NCBI RefSeq assembly: GCF_024606225.1
Contig: NZ_JAGRPU010000012.1
Span: forward strand, 62,001-126,000
Direction of reading: 5' to 3'
DNA: 64,000 nucleotides
Source of the DNA: Endozoicomonas sp. ISHI1
GTDB lineage: Bacteria; Pseudomonadota; Gammaproteobacteria; Pseudomonadales; Endozoicomonadaceae
The translations under genes were made by a program, and so were the position numbers. Within the stretch, counting starts at the first letter, position 1. Each line of letters opens with the position of its first letter. Shown here in pieces: positions 1 to 8,606 of this stretch. The notes under the pieces are model-generated. The model saw only the letters and a list, made by a program, of their open reading frames with translations, was not told where the DNA came from and did not search any database.

Positions 1-2
1 CA

Positions 3-947
3 GCAGCAACCGCAACATCTTCTGCACAGGACGACTACTTCGTCTCGAACACTATGCTCTTGTCCGATGAACTTGAAATTAAGGAAACTTATCGTGAGAA
101 AGTTAAACAAGTAAACGTCGATGTTCGTGAAAACATCAAGTTCGACGACGATGTATCTATAGAAAGCCTTGCTGATGAGCTCAACAAACTATTTAGCGAA
201 TTAACCCATGGCATGGTCCCAAAATTTTGCCAAGCCAGCCAATGGGAGCCAGATACCACCGTGGCACTCATAAATTCTATTTACTTCAAAGCGCTTTGGG
301 AAAGCTCTTTTAAAGTCCGAAGTGCAGGTTTATTTACTTTACGCGACGGCCAGAGAGTCACTTTGGACAAATTTATGCTGGGTGAAATCAGTTCCACCCA
401 ATACACAAGTCACAATGATTGGCAAGCAGTCGCCGTTCCTTACCGGGGAGCCCATGAAATGATTTTCGTTTTACCTCCCGAAGGGATAATGCCCCATGAG
501 ATATCAGCAGATATAATAATGGCATTATTTTCATCATTAAACTCCAAACAATCATGCCCATCATGTTCAAAAATCACTATTGGACTTCCACCCTTTAAAG
601 TTGATTCGGACATTGAATTGAGCTACTTTCTGAGAAAAACACCTCTGCGTCCTATTTTTACAAGGCACCTCGAATTAGGAGCTATGCTATCTAATGGTCC
701 AGGTGTTTTGCTTAATCTGGTTCGTCAACATTGCGCAATTGAGGTCAATGAAAATGGGACCCGAGCCGCAGCTGTCACACGCATCTCTACAACGAGAGGA
801 GGGGGAGGGGGCAATCAGAGAAAATCCATCCAATTTAATCGACCATTCCTTTATGTATTGCATAATAAATTAACAAATAGAATCATCTTCATTGGGCAGA
901 TACTTGATCCTCGCAGCACTTCGGAATCGGATATCGGGTACCGGTAG
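3..947 (+). CDS. Serpin, 5' end outside the window
   Basis: Serine-protease-inhibitor fold protein. The reading frame is open from base 3, and the first visible codons match the interior of the complete serpin downstream, so the true start lies left of the window and the internal ATG at 54 is not the start. Visible serpin blocks are the s3A/s4C-like stretch beginning LINSIYFKALWE, the VPYRGAHEM strand, the hinge ENGTRAAAVT and the C-terminal serpin signature FNRPFLYVL. The small Ala/Val/Thr residues in the hinge are typical of inhibitory serpins. The reactive loop then reads RISTTRGGGGGNQRKS, with Arg close to the expected P1/P2 place, which suggests a trypsin-like target (inference). The loop is encoded by a G-rich tract at 795-811. 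Probably secreted, judging from its paralogue, although the signal peptide is not in view. Confidence 0.93.
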   Translation, partial: AATATSSAQDDYFVSNTMLLSDELEIKETYREKVKQVNVDVRENIKFDDDVSIESLADELNKLFSELTHGMVPKFCQASQWEPDTTVALINSIYFKALWESSFKVRSAGLFTLRDGQRVTLDKFMLGEISSTQYTSHNDWQAVAVPYRGAHEMIFVLPPEGIMPHEISADIIMALFSSLNSKQSCPSCSKITIGLPPFKVDSDIELSYFLRKTPLRPIFTRHLELGAMLSNGPGVLLNLVRQHCAIEVNENGTRAAAVTRISTTRGGGGGNQRKSIQFNRPFLYVLHNKLTNRIIFIGQILDPRSTSESDIGYR

Positions 948-962
948 CCATTAATCAGGTAA

Positions 963-982
963 GGGGAGCCTCACGACTCCCC
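963..982 (+). terminator. Hairpin after the first serpin
   Basis: A perfect 6-bp G/C stem, GGGGAG (963-968) with CTCCCC (977-982), stands 15 bases after the stop codon. The T stretch that follows is short and interrupted, so termination may be weak. A similar hairpin follows the second serpin, which suggests that gene and hairpin were duplicated together. Confidence 0.45.
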
Positions 983-1233
983 TCACCCTTTCGTTGCAAT
1001 TGAGAGAAAATAGTGTTCTCAGAAATTTACGGGGAAATAGCTGTCGAGAAAAAATGAATCTTTAATTTTTACAGCATCAGCTGCCTCTGACCCTTAAGCT
1101 GGTACAATTTTTGGGCACTAACCAAAAAACCACCCTATATTGAATTTCGTACAACGTTCCTGAGGGCAACTGTCCAGTAAAAAGTGAGATTATATTGAGA
1201 CAAGCCCTGATATTAAGAAGACAGGGTGCTAAC

Positions 1234-2634
1234 ATGGTACTATCAAACAAGTCTCCCGTTATAAACTTGCAGTACAGTCGTGTTCTGCTGTCAGTCAGTT
1301 TGCTTCATTTCCTTTCGCTACCCTCGCCACTTCAGGCCGAGACCTGTGACACCTACGACTTCAATCAGAATCGTGAAAGATTTTCACTCTCCCCAGCGTT
1401 TCATGAAAAAAATCCTGACGAGAAACTTCAATATGACACAATGCCCTCCCAATCGGCAATACCAGCAAATCCTGATTCAAATCCCGGTTCACAGTCGGAT
1501 GAATCGCAGGGGAATCTGGAGCTTGCCATAAATATATTTAGCCAGGCAGCAAAAGAAACGCCTGAAAATTTTCTTATCTCCCCTGATGGCCTTTTCAGAT
1601 CACTGGCACTAATACTCATGGGGGCTACTGGCGAAACCAGGCGACTGCTACAAAGCTACCTGGGGGATAATTACTCTGAGTCATCCGGTGCAACAGCATC
1701 AATCGCAACATCTTTTGCACGGGACGAATACTTCATTGAGAATTGTTTGCTCTTGTCCAGTGAACTTGAACTTCGGGAAACTTATCGTGAGAGACTTAAA
1801 CAAATAAACGCCGATATTCGTGATAAAGTCGACTTCTTCGACCGTGTATTTTTACAAAACCTCGCTGATGAGCTCAACAGACTATTTAGCCAATTAACCC
1901 ATGGCATGGTTCCTCAATTTTGCCACGTCGACCAATGGCCCCCAGATACCACCTTGGCACTCATAAATTCTATTTACTTCAAGGGGCTTTGGGAAAGGTC
2001 TTTTAATGTCCGAAATACAGGCGTATTTACCTTACCCAATAACCAGAGAGTTGTTTTAGAGCAGTTTATGGAGGAGGAAATCAGTTCCATACAATACACA
2101 AATCATAATGATTGGGAGGCAGTTACTGTTCCTTACCAGGGGGCGCATGAAATGATTTTGGTTTTACCTCCGGAAGGTATAATGCCTCATGAGATATCAC
2201 CAAAAATAATAAAAGCATTATTTTCATCCTTAAACTCTGAAGAATCACGCCCATCATATTCAAAAATCTCTCTTGGACTTCCACCCTTTAAAGTTGATTC
2301 GAACATTGAATTGAAGAAATTTTTCGATAGAACAGGTTTACATTCTCTTTTTATAAACCCCCTCGAATTAGGAACTATGCTATCCGTCACTCTACCTGTT
2401 TACATTAATGTGGTTCGTCAACATTGCGCAATTGAGGTTAATAAAGATGGAACCCGAGCCGCAGCTGTCACACACATGTCATTTTCGAGATCGTTTGTGG
2501 AGAGCAATCAGAGAAAATCAATCCAATTTAGTCGACCATTTCTTTATATATTGCATAATAAAATAACCAAAAAAATCATCATAATTGGACAATTACTAGA
2601 TCCTCGGAGCACTTCAGGAGCGGGTACCCATTAA
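1234..2634 (+). CDS. Secreted serpin (complete)
   Basis: Serpin-family protein of 466 residues. I start at ATG 1234 rather than the TTG at 1195 because the ATG gives a standard signal peptide: a short charged start, a hydrophobic core around residues 17-30 and a likely cut after Ala35 (SPLQA/ETC). It is therefore probably periplasmic or exported. The serpin core is full length: INIFSQ helix, SPDGLFRSLALILMGATG, LINSIYFKGLWE, the hinge DGTRAAAVT and the signature FSRPFLYIL. The loop reads HMSFSRSFVESNQRKS. Counting from the hinge, the Arg-Ser bond falls at or next to P1-P1', which favours a trypsin-like or furin-like target (inference). It is a tandem paralogue of the upstream serpin, differing most in this loop. 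Bacterial serpins are uncommon and are usually explained as defence against host or competitor proteases. Confidence 0.93.
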   Translation: MVLSNKSPVINLQYSRVLLSVSLLHFLSLPSPLQAETCDTYDFNQNRERFSLSPAFHEKNPDEKLQYDTMPSQSAIPANPDSNPGSQSDESQGNLELAINIFSQAAKETPENFLISPDGLFRSLALILMGATGETRRLLQSYLGDNYSESSGATASIATSFARDEYFIENCLLLSSELELRETYRERLKQINADIRDKVDFFDRVFLQNLADELNRLFSQLTHGMVPQFCHVDQWPPDTTLALINSIYFKGLWERSFNVRNTGVFTLPNNQRVVLEQFMEEEISSIQYTNHNDWEAVTVPYQGAHEMILVLPPEGIMPHEISPKIIKALFSSLNSEESRPSYSKISLGLPPFKVDSNIELKKFFDRTGLHSLFINPLELGTMLSVTLPVYINVVRQHCAIEVNKDGTRAAAVTHMSFSRSFVESNQRKSIQFSRPFLYILHNKITKKIIIIGQLLDPRSTSGAGTH

Positions 2635-2642
2635 TCGGAACA

Positions 2643-2672
2643 GGGGGGCCTCTTGACTCCCCTCACCTTTTT
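2643..2672 (+). terminator. Probable terminator after the second serpin
   Basis: A 6-bp stem with one G-U pair (2643-2648 with 2657-2662) and an 8-base loop is followed by a run of five T at 2668-2672. It lies just past the serpin stop codon and before the convergent SRAP gene. Confidence 0.55.
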
Positions 2673-2695
2673 GTCGTGAGCAACGAGGGAGTGCT

Positions 2696-3361
2696 TTAAT
2701 TGCGAGCTACCAGTTTCCTCACGCACTCTGGCCCCTTGTTTGAGACGTTATTCACCACTCTGCCCACTTTATAAAAAGACAGCTTGCTAACCTTCTCAGC
2801 CGGGTTGCTCAGACTGTCAAAAACCGTCTCATAATTTTCACCCAGCCAATCGTTAGCCTGTTTCTGTTGCAACAAAACAGGCATTCTTTCGGTCAACGGT
2901 GATATATCGCCGATAGCAGGGCAAGTGAGGATTGCACAGGATTCGAAACTTAGTTGGTCATCCACAGGATAACTTTCCCAAAGACCGGCAAAGAGACATA
3001 ATCCACCCGACTTCGGTCGTATATACCAGGGCTGACTGCGGTCCCGCACTTTCTGCCAGTCGAACCAGCCATCAGCCAGAACCAGACAACGTCGCTTTTT
3101 CAGGGCATTGCGAAACATCGGTTTGTCGGCAACGGTTTCGATTCTGGCATTAATCTGGGCTCTGGAAAAATCCTGCAGCCAGTGAGGAACCAACCCCCAC
3201 TTAACCCGAGCATTTTCTAAATCGCCCTGATTATTATGTTTGACAATAAGCACCTGTTCGCCAGGCGCAACATTGTAGGACGGGATATTGGCTTCTGGCT
3301 GACGAATACCCAGCCAGCTCAGGCTGATCTGGTCGGCCATCAACGTATAACGACCACACAT
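2696..3361 (-). CDS. SRAP-family abasic-site protein (YedK/HMCES type)
   Basis: SOS-response-associated peptidase family. Known members use Cys2 to form a thiazolidine crosslink with abasic sites in single-stranded DNA and so shield them. The protein starts MCGRYTL, so after Met removal Cys2 is the N-terminal nucleophile. The family blocks YNVAPGE, WGLVPHW and INARIETVADKPMFR are present, and the length (221 aa) is normal. Two active-site places differ from E. coli YedK as I recall it: the Glu of GWFEW is Asp here (GWFDW), and the His of the IHDR-type block aligns with Thr (LTERMPV). Some homologues also lack that His, so activity is not excluded. The DUF2007 gene ends two bases upstream, which suggests co-transcription. 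I saw no LexA box at its 5' side. Confidence 0.92.
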   Translation of the reverse strand: MCGRYTLMADQISLSWLGIRQPEANIPSYNVAPGEQVLIVKHNNQGDLENARVKWGLVPHWLQDFSRAQINARIETVADKPMFRNALKKRRCLVLADGWFDWQKVRDRSQPWYIRPKSGGLCLFAGLWESYPVDDQLSFESCAILTCPAIGDISPLTERMPVLLQQKQANDWLGENYETVFDSLSNPAEKVSKLSFYKVGRVVNNVSNKGPECVRKLVARN

Positions 3362-3363
3362 AA

Positions 3364-3612
3364 TCAGTCTTCCTGAACCTCAGCAGAGTCTTCCAGAACG
3401 GGAGACGCCTTGAGGTAATCTTCGATCATTGCTTTGGCCAGACCGGCATCGCCATCTTCAACGTAGAGCGCTAGCAAACCGCTAGCGGGTAGTTCACCAA
3501 CGGCCCCCGTCAAATAGCTACCTCCCAGATGGCAGGCAATGCCATGGTTCAACAGAACATCCTTGAGGCACTGGGCCTCAAGGAGATTATCAGGACAGAA
3601 TATTTTAATCAT
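3364..3612 (-). CDS. DUF2007 small protein
   Basis: An 82-aa cytoplasmic protein matching the DUF2007 family, sometimes labelled putative signal-transducing protein. The fold has a short ferredoxin-like pattern: KIFCPDNLLEAQCLKDVL followed by HGIACHLGG and a C-terminal helix AKAMIEDYL. No catalytic residues are evident and the role is unknown. It sits between the Sel1 protein gene (37 bases upstream) and the SRAP gene (2 bases downstream) on the same strand, so the three may form one transcript. Confidence 0.8.
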   Translation of the reverse strand: MIKIFCPDNLLEAQCLKDVLLNHGIACHLGGSYLTGAVGELPASGLLALYVEDGDAGLAKAMIEDYLKASPVLEDSAEVQED

Positions 3613-3649
3613 ACTTTTATAAAAACACAGCCACCGTCGTAAAGCCAGC

Positions 3650-4216
3650 TTACTTCAGATAGACCGTCCTGATCTGACTGATCAGTTCATTTGCTTTAGC
3701 TCTCTGGGCAGGGTTAAGCAATTCAGACAGTTCCTGCTTCTGTTTACGGGCCGCAGTCTGAAAATCTCCCGCAGAATCTTCCAGACTCAGAGCAGTCCAA
3801 ATATAAGCAGCAATCAGGTTACGGTCTGTACCTGCTCCCTCATAATAGGACTTCCCCAGCTCGTACTGAGCCTCTGCACTCTTGCCTTCCCGACCTGCCG
3901 CACGTTCGATCAGTTGAAACCCTTTTCCGGGATCTTTGGTGACACCACCCAGCCCCTCTCGATAGGCCTTACCCAGCAACAGTTCCGCCTGAACATTGCC
4001 CTGGTTCGCCAGAGGTTCCAGTAGAGAAAGGGTTTGACTGGCATTTTCCGGCTTCGCTTTACCAGCCACCAACAGGCTACCCACTTCAAGTATGGCCTGC
4101 TCGTCGCCGGAGCTGGCCTGCTTAAGCAGGCTGGAAAAGTCAGCAGTCCAACCGCTCAGGGAAAACAGCAATGAGAAGGCCAGCAGCCCACCGCAGCACT
4201 TTTTATTCAATGACAT
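3650..4216 (-). CDS. Exported Sel1-like repeat protein
   Basis: A 188-aa protein with an N-terminal signal peptide (residues 1-24; hydrophobic GLLAFSLLFSLSGW, likely cleaved near TADF). It is followed by short helical repeats of the Sel1/TPR type, for example NVQAELLLGKAYREG and SAEAQYELGKSYYEGAG. Sel1 repeats usually serve as protein-protein scaffolds. The length allows about three or four repeats. It is the first gene of a possible three-gene minus-strand group with the DUF2007 and SRAP genes. The partner is unknown. Confidence 0.8.
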   Translation of the reverse strand: MSLNKKCCGGLLAFSLLFSLSGWTADFSSLLKQASSGDEQAILEVGSLLVAGKAKPENASQTLSLLEPLANQGNVQAELLLGKAYREGLGGVTKDPGKGFQLIERAAGREGKSAEAQYELGKSYYEGAGTDRNLIAAYIWTALSLEDSAGDFQTAARKQKQELSELLNPAQRAKANELISQIRTVYLK

Positions 4217-4510
4217 CTGCTACCTCTAGCCATTTTGAGCAGACGACTGCCCAGTTATTTCATTATTGGAACGCTGATGTGTTCGTAGGGGCGGAGTATA
4301 CACACTCGAGACAGGGAATACTGCAAGGTTTCAATTTTGAATAACTCATAAATCAGTGAAACCCACATCAACAAACATACATACACCCACCCACCTTAAT
4401 TCTCAAACCGTTACAAAGTGCCACAACCCCGCTACAGACCCTTTGTTTTAATACCTATATACTCAACGGTTTAACTCACCGCTGTTATATAAGGCAATAA
4501 TCCCGAACAG
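4217..4510. other. Divergent intergenic region, no gene seen
   Basis: 294 bases separate the minus-strand Sel1 gene from the plus-strand acyltransferase. It must contain promoters for both directions. An AT-rich stretch near 4450-4500 (TTATATAAGG at about 4484) could hold the acyltransferase promoter, but no convincing -35/-10 pair was found. No RNA gene or repeat was recognised. Confidence 0.4.
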
Positions 4511-5674
4511 ATGGAACGCTTTGAAGAAATCCGCCCCTATCACGATCGAGAGGTAAGGCCTGTCCTGAACCGCCTGTTGCTGGACCGTGAACTGATTCAG
4601 GCGCTGGTACATCATCAGTACCCCAACATGCCAGGCTTCCTTGGTGGTGTTGCGAGCTGGCTGACTGCTATGAGACTGCGCTACAAGCTAAAGAACATTC
4701 ATAACATTGATGGACTGCAGGAGGTCATTGAACCTTACCTGACCCGTGTCATTGAAGGCAGCACTTCCGGCATCAGCTTTTCCGGACTGGACCAACTCGA
4801 CAAAGAGCAGGCTTACCTGTTCGTGTCTAATCACCGGGACATCGTTATGGATCCTGCCTTTGTCAATCTCGCTGTTTATAAACAGGGCATGCAAACCGTT
4901 CGAATAGCCATTGGTGACAACCTGCTGCAAAGACCTTTTGTCAGTGATCTGATGCGCCTCAACAAAAGTTTTATCGTCAAACGATCCATAGAAGGCCGCC
5001 GGGAAAAGCTCAAGGCTTATCAGACACTGTCAGCCTATATTCATCATTCCATTGATACCGGGCATCCCGTCTGGATCGCCCAGAGTGAAGGACGGGCAAA
5101 AGACGGTGATGACAAAACCGACTCCGCCATCATCAAGATGTTTCATATGAGCCGAAAAGCTGCGGATACTTCTTTTGCCGACAGCATTCGTTCCATGAAC
5201 CTGGTACCCGTATCAATTGCTTACGAATACGACCCCTGCGATCTGGCCAAAGCCAGGGAACTCTTCGCGACTGAAGCCCAGGGCAATTATGAAAAGTTCG
5301 AAGGTGAAGACCTTCAAAGCATCGTGACTGGCATTAATGGTTTCAAAGGCGGTGTCCATGTAGCTTTTGGCACACCGCTGAAGGAAAAGTATGAAAACGC
5401 CAACCAGGTTGTTGAAGAAGTGGATCGTCAGGTTCATCAGAACTATTACCTGTTTGCTTCCAATCTGATTGCCTTTGATCGACTCCGCAGTGCCTATCCC
5501 CATGTGACAGAGTGTTCTTTAAAAGCCCTATTTGAAAAATTTTGCCCGGATGAGTCGCTTGATAGTAAAGTCAGAGATTTCGATGACCGTTTGGCTCTGT
5601 GCCCAAAGGCTCATCAACCCTGGTTCCTGAAGATGTATGCCAATCCGGTTTTCAATCATTTTGCTGGACAATGA
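4511..5674 (+). CDS. Glycerol-phosphate acyltransferase-like protein
   Basis: A 387-aa protein of the PlsC/GPAT-like superfamily, likely acting at the inner membrane in phospholipid acylation. The acceptor/catalytic block is SNHRDIVMDP at about residues 113-122, a variant of the usual H-x4-D arrangement. Further blocks are the EGRAKDGDDKTD phosphate-binding-like region and VPVSIAYEYDP. The N-terminal 80 residues and the C-terminal 90 residues are extra to the core and typical of this gammaproteobacterial subgroup. The next gene begins one base after the stop, so the two are co-transcribed. Substrate specificity cannot be told from sequence. Confidence 0.82.
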   Translation: MERFEEIRPYHDREVRPVLNRLLLDRELIQALVHHQYPNMPGFLGGVASWLTAMRLRYKLKNIHNIDGLQEVIEPYLTRVIEGSTSGISFSGLDQLDKEQAYLFVSNHRDIVMDPAFVNLAVYKQGMQTVRIAIGDNLLQRPFVSDLMRLNKSFIVKRSIEGRREKLKAYQTLSAYIHHSIDTGHPVWIAQSEGRAKDGDDKTDSAIIKMFHMSRKAADTSFADSIRSMNLVPVSIAYEYDPCDLAKARELFATEAQGNYEKFEGEDLQSIVTGINGFKGGVHVAFGTPLKEKYENANQVVEEVDRQVHQNYYLFASNLIAFDRLRSAYPHVTECSLKALFEKFCPDESLDSKVRDFDDRLALCPKAHQPWFLKMYANPVFNHFAGQ

Positions 5675-5675
5675 C

Positions 5676-5993
5676 ATGACCCTGCATAAGCTGTGCTTTT
5701 TTGTTCCTGAAAGTCATCTTGAATCGGTGAAAACTGCCGTCTTTGCGACTGGTGCCGGGCGTTACGAAAACTACGACAGCTGTTGTTGGCAAACAGCTGG
5801 CCAGGGTCAGTTCAGACCGCTGAATGGCAGCGACCCTTTCATTGGCAGGCAGGATATGGTGGAAATCGTTGAGGAATTCAAGGTTGAAATGATCTGTGAG
5901 GAGCAGTACCTGAAAGCAGCCATTGCCGCGTTGAGATCGGCACACCCTTATGAAGAGCCAGCCTTTGAAAGCTGGCCGGTAAGCGTTTCCTGA
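5676..5993 (+). CDS. NIF3/YqfO-like domain protein
   Basis: A 105-aa protein matching the stand-alone YqfO/NIF3 insert-type family (CutA-like fold). Blocks seen are MTLHKLCFFVPESHLE, GAGRYENYDSC, GQFRPLNGSDPFIG and the end block SAHPYEEPAFE, which in this family lies at a probable metal-binding surface. The start at 5676 is one base after the acyltransferase stop and aligns with the family N-terminus. The longer frame from 5637 would overlap the acyltransferase. Function is not established; the family is often linked to metal or nucleotide binding. It faces the convergent SWIM gene two bases away. Confidence 0.88.
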   Translation: MTLHKLCFFVPESHLESVKTAVFATGAGRYENYDSCCWQTAGQGQFRPLNGSDPFIGRQDMVEIVEEFKVEMICEEQYLKAAIAALRSAHPYEEPAFESWPVSVS

Positions 5994-5995
5994 GT

Positions 5996-7702
5996 TTAAA
6001 GTCCGGGAAACGCCTCATTGAGAAAACGCATAAAATTCCTTTTAGTCCTGTATTCTTCACGCAGCTCATCAAGCCACCGACTAAATGCCTGCGGCTGATT
6101 CAGTCCTGCCAATATCTGCTGGCATTCAACCAATAGTTCAACCGCCTCTTGATAACTTTTACTCGTTCTTTTCTGAACACAATCCTTAACGAGCTTCTCA
6201 TAGAGAAAACGAGAACGTTCTCCATCTTGCCGAAAATGTTTTCTCAGCTCGTAGAGCAATGTAGCATCCGGATCTGCATCTGTGACCAGTTGCCAGGCTG
6301 ACTCCAGATCCGATCCAGCAAGAAAAGCCATCATCAGTGTGTTTAACACACGGTGGTGGTGATAACCCTGAGTGCTGACAACCCGCTCTTTCATCCAGTC
6401 TATGGCTTTTTGCCGCCAGTCTTCCTGACTGTTCAGGTCTTCTGAAAGCTCTTGTAAGTGCTCAAAAGTAGACAGTGTCGGTGACTCTTTAAATTGCTCC
6501 CAAACGTCCTGCAAAGCTTCAGTGTTACGCCCCGTCTTCAATAACAGTAACTGTTGCAGTTCATGAATCCGGGCCGATTCACTAAAACTACTGCCCTGCC
6601 GGGCCATATCGAGGTAATTCCAGGCCTCATCATACTCACCCAGCTCCATATGAGAACGGGCAATAACCAGATACTCCTCCTCTGTCCTGGCGATCTTTTT
6701 ATAGAGATGGATCAAAGTCTTGTAGTCATTTTCCAGCTTGGGTACGACTTGCAGAATCCTCAGCAAACGGTCATAAATGAATCGATCCCGCCAGTTATCA
6801 CTCTTAAGCCTGGGTAACCCATCCCAACGGGCCCGGGCGATATCAAGGAAAGCTTCCCGACACTCCGAAGTCATTACCTCACTGAAATCATCCGGAATGC
6901 GACCATGCCATCCACCTTCATGCCTGAGTAGTAATTCCATGAGATGTTGGGCTTTTGACGCTTCAGACCCACTCAGTGCAGCAAAGGCTTCAACATACAT
7001 CCTCTGTAGCTGAGCGATAGACTCAAACCTGAAACCTCCTGAATCATCGATGGTTTCCAGCGCACGAAAGATTCGGGACATAGCGTAGTCCAGCAACGCC
7101 ATCTGGTCACTGGCTGCCAGCTTTTTTAGTGGCGATTCAAGGGCAAATATTACCTGTTCAACATTGGCAAAATATTGCCTGACCTGGGCATATCTAAAAC
7201 AATGACGATTATAGGGAATGGCGGCGGTTATTCGTTTGCGGATGGTTTTTTTATCCATTATCCCCAACGCTGTCTCAGCCTTGAGCAACCATTGCTCTCG
7301 CACTGAACGACTACTGTCTATCATTTCAACAAAGTGTCCCACCAGCTCTTCTTTGGGTATTTGCAATAAATAAGCTGCCAGTATGTCGGTGGCCTGTGCG
7401 CCTTCTTTCAACCGGAGCACAGATACTTTATCCCGTAATACCATGCTCACAGCAACGCAATGCTTGCAAAAGTCGATACCGTCGGAAGCAGGACAATCAC
7501 AACTGCCGTCCAGGGCACTCTGGGTATAAACCAGATTGACCCGATATACCACGCTACCCATGACCTTGGCAGATACTCTCTCACCCTGAAGCGACAGCTC
7601 TCCGACCCGGCCTTCCTGGTAGTATCCCTTCCCCTGGGAAAAAGCTTTCCCGCCTGCCAGCTTCACTAACTGCTGATCGGTAATTTCCGGCCTGTCGTTC
7701 AC
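5996..7702 (-). CDS. SWIM zinc-finger protein
   Basis: A 568-aa cytoplasmic protein with an N-terminal SWIM zinc finger at about residues 50-90, CDC-x9-CKHC (the C-x-C-x(n)-C-x-H pattern). SWIM domains bind DNA or proteins. The remaining roughly 450 residues are helical, with TPR-like stretches in the middle (for example EYLVIARSHMELGEYDEAWN). The start is GTG, with GGAG four bases upstream. Bacterial SWIM proteins of this size are of unknown role, and some are linked to SNF2 helicases, none of which is adjacent here. It lies downstream of and parallel to nothing obvious; the Nudix gene 33 bases upstream may be in the same transcript. Confidence 0.85.
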   Translation of the reverse strand: MNDRPEITDQQLVKLAGGKAFSQGKGYYQEGRVGELSLQGERVSAKVMGSVVYRVNLVYTQSALDGSCDCPASDGIDFCKHCVAVSMVLRDKVSVLRLKEGAQATDILAAYLLQIPKEELVGHFVEMIDSSRSVREQWLLKAETALGIMDKKTIRKRITAAIPYNRHCFRYAQVRQYFANVEQVIFALESPLKKLAASDQMALLDYAMSRIFRALETIDDSGGFRFESIAQLQRMYVEAFAALSGSEASKAQHLMELLLRHEGGWHGRIPDDFSEVMTSECREAFLDIARARWDGLPRLKSDNWRDRFIYDRLLRILQVVPKLENDYKTLIHLYKKIARTEEEYLVIARSHMELGEYDEAWNYLDMARQGSSFSESARIHELQQLLLLKTGRNTEALQDVWEQFKESPTLSTFEHLQELSEDLNSQEDWRQKAIDWMKERVVSTQGYHHHRVLNTLMMAFLAGSDLESAWQLVTDADPDATLLYELRKHFRQDGERSRFLYEKLVKDCVQKRTSKSYQEAVELLVECQQILAGLNQPQAFSRWLDELREEYRTKRNFMRFLNEAFPGL

Positions 7703-7735
7703 GCTGCTCCAACCTGATGTAGGATAATCCTTTAG

Positions 7736-8287
7736 TTAAGAAAGCACTCTGCGGTCAGGCAGTGCGATATCTTCCATCCGCTGAGGAAAACAACCTGTTT
7801 GACGATCACTGAAGTAATGGCGAAGGGTACGACTGATGGTATTGAAAGCCAATTCATCCCATGGAATATCTTCTTCGCTGAAAAGAGCTACTGCTTCACT
7901 CTCTTCACCGGCGCAGAACTCAGGTTTATCAAGATGAGCCAGAAAAAATACCGAGAGTTGGCTCACATGAACAATATTAAACAGGGTATACAATGATTGG
8001 AGCGTAACCTCTGCTCCGGCCTCTTCCATGGTTTCCCGAAGGGCAGCCTGTTCGAGGGTTTCTCCCAGCTCCATGAAACCGCCGGGCAATGTCCAGTACC
8101 CCCTGCGCGGTTCGATAGCGCGTTTGCAGAGGAGCACTTTACCTTCGTAGACCGGCAGACAACCTGCGACGATTAGCGGATTTTGATAGTGAATTTTGCC
8201 ACAGTCGTCACAAACATCACGTAATCGGTTATCGCCACAGGGGATCTTCTTACTGACCTTAGCACCACATTCACTGCAGAAATTCAC
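7736..8287 (-). CDS. Nudix hydrolase with N-terminal zinc ribbon
   Basis: A 183-aa protein. A Cys4 zinc ribbon (CSEC ... CDDC) fills residues 4-32, followed by a Nudix domain with a full Nudix box: G-x5-E-x7-RE-x2-EE-x-G, seen as GGFMELGETLEQAALRE then TMEEAG. This layout is typical of ADP-ribose/NADH-type pyrophosphatases and close homologues. The exact substrate is not determined. A probable cytoplasmic housecleaning enzyme that hydrolyses nucleoside-diphosphate derivatives with Mg2+. Confidence 0.9.
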   Translation of the reverse strand: MNFCSECGAKVSKKIPCGDNRLRDVCDDCGKIHYQNPLIVAGCLPVYEGKVLLCKRAIEPRRGYWTLPGGFMELGETLEQAALRETMEEAGAEVTLQSLYTLFNIVHVSQLSVFFLAHLDKPEFCAGEESEAVALFSEEDIPWDELAFNTISRTLRHYFSDRQTGCFPQRMEDIALPDRRVLS

Positions 8288-8606
8288 TGTTTTTCCTTCT
8301 AACTATGAAAATCTTTCTTCACCTTAACCCGATTCATAACCGAAGTCACTTTAATCAAAATTGGCGTAGAAAATGCATAACATTTCTTTACCAGATGGAG
8401 CACGCTGTAAAAAACATCTGTGTTATGATCTTTTTAAAGCACGAAAAAACAGCGTTGCACCTAAGGAATGATAGCCCTGCCCGGTGTTACAGGCAGTCTG
8501 GTATCCAAGGTCGATAATAACAATGTTCCAACGGCGCCTTTTCCAATGCCATTCTGTTTTTTAAGCATCTGAATGTCGCCGTGAAAGCCAGAGATTCCCG
8601 TGTTAT
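8288..8606 (+). promoter_or_regulatory. Divergent intergenic region with a possible extended -10 promoter
   Basis: About 320 bases between two divergent Nudix genes. The best plus-strand promoter candidate is the extended -10 TGTTATGAT (TATGAT at 8424-8429), with no good -35. If real it leaves a long leader of about 170 bases before the NudL-type gene. Short open frames here look like chance. No riboswitch or RNA gene was recognised. Confidence 0.3.

Noticed and set aside
5637-5675. Earlier start of the NIF3/YqfO-like protein at 5637
   Set aside because: It would overlap the acyltransferase end and add residues absent from the family; ATG 5676 fits spacing and family N-terminus.
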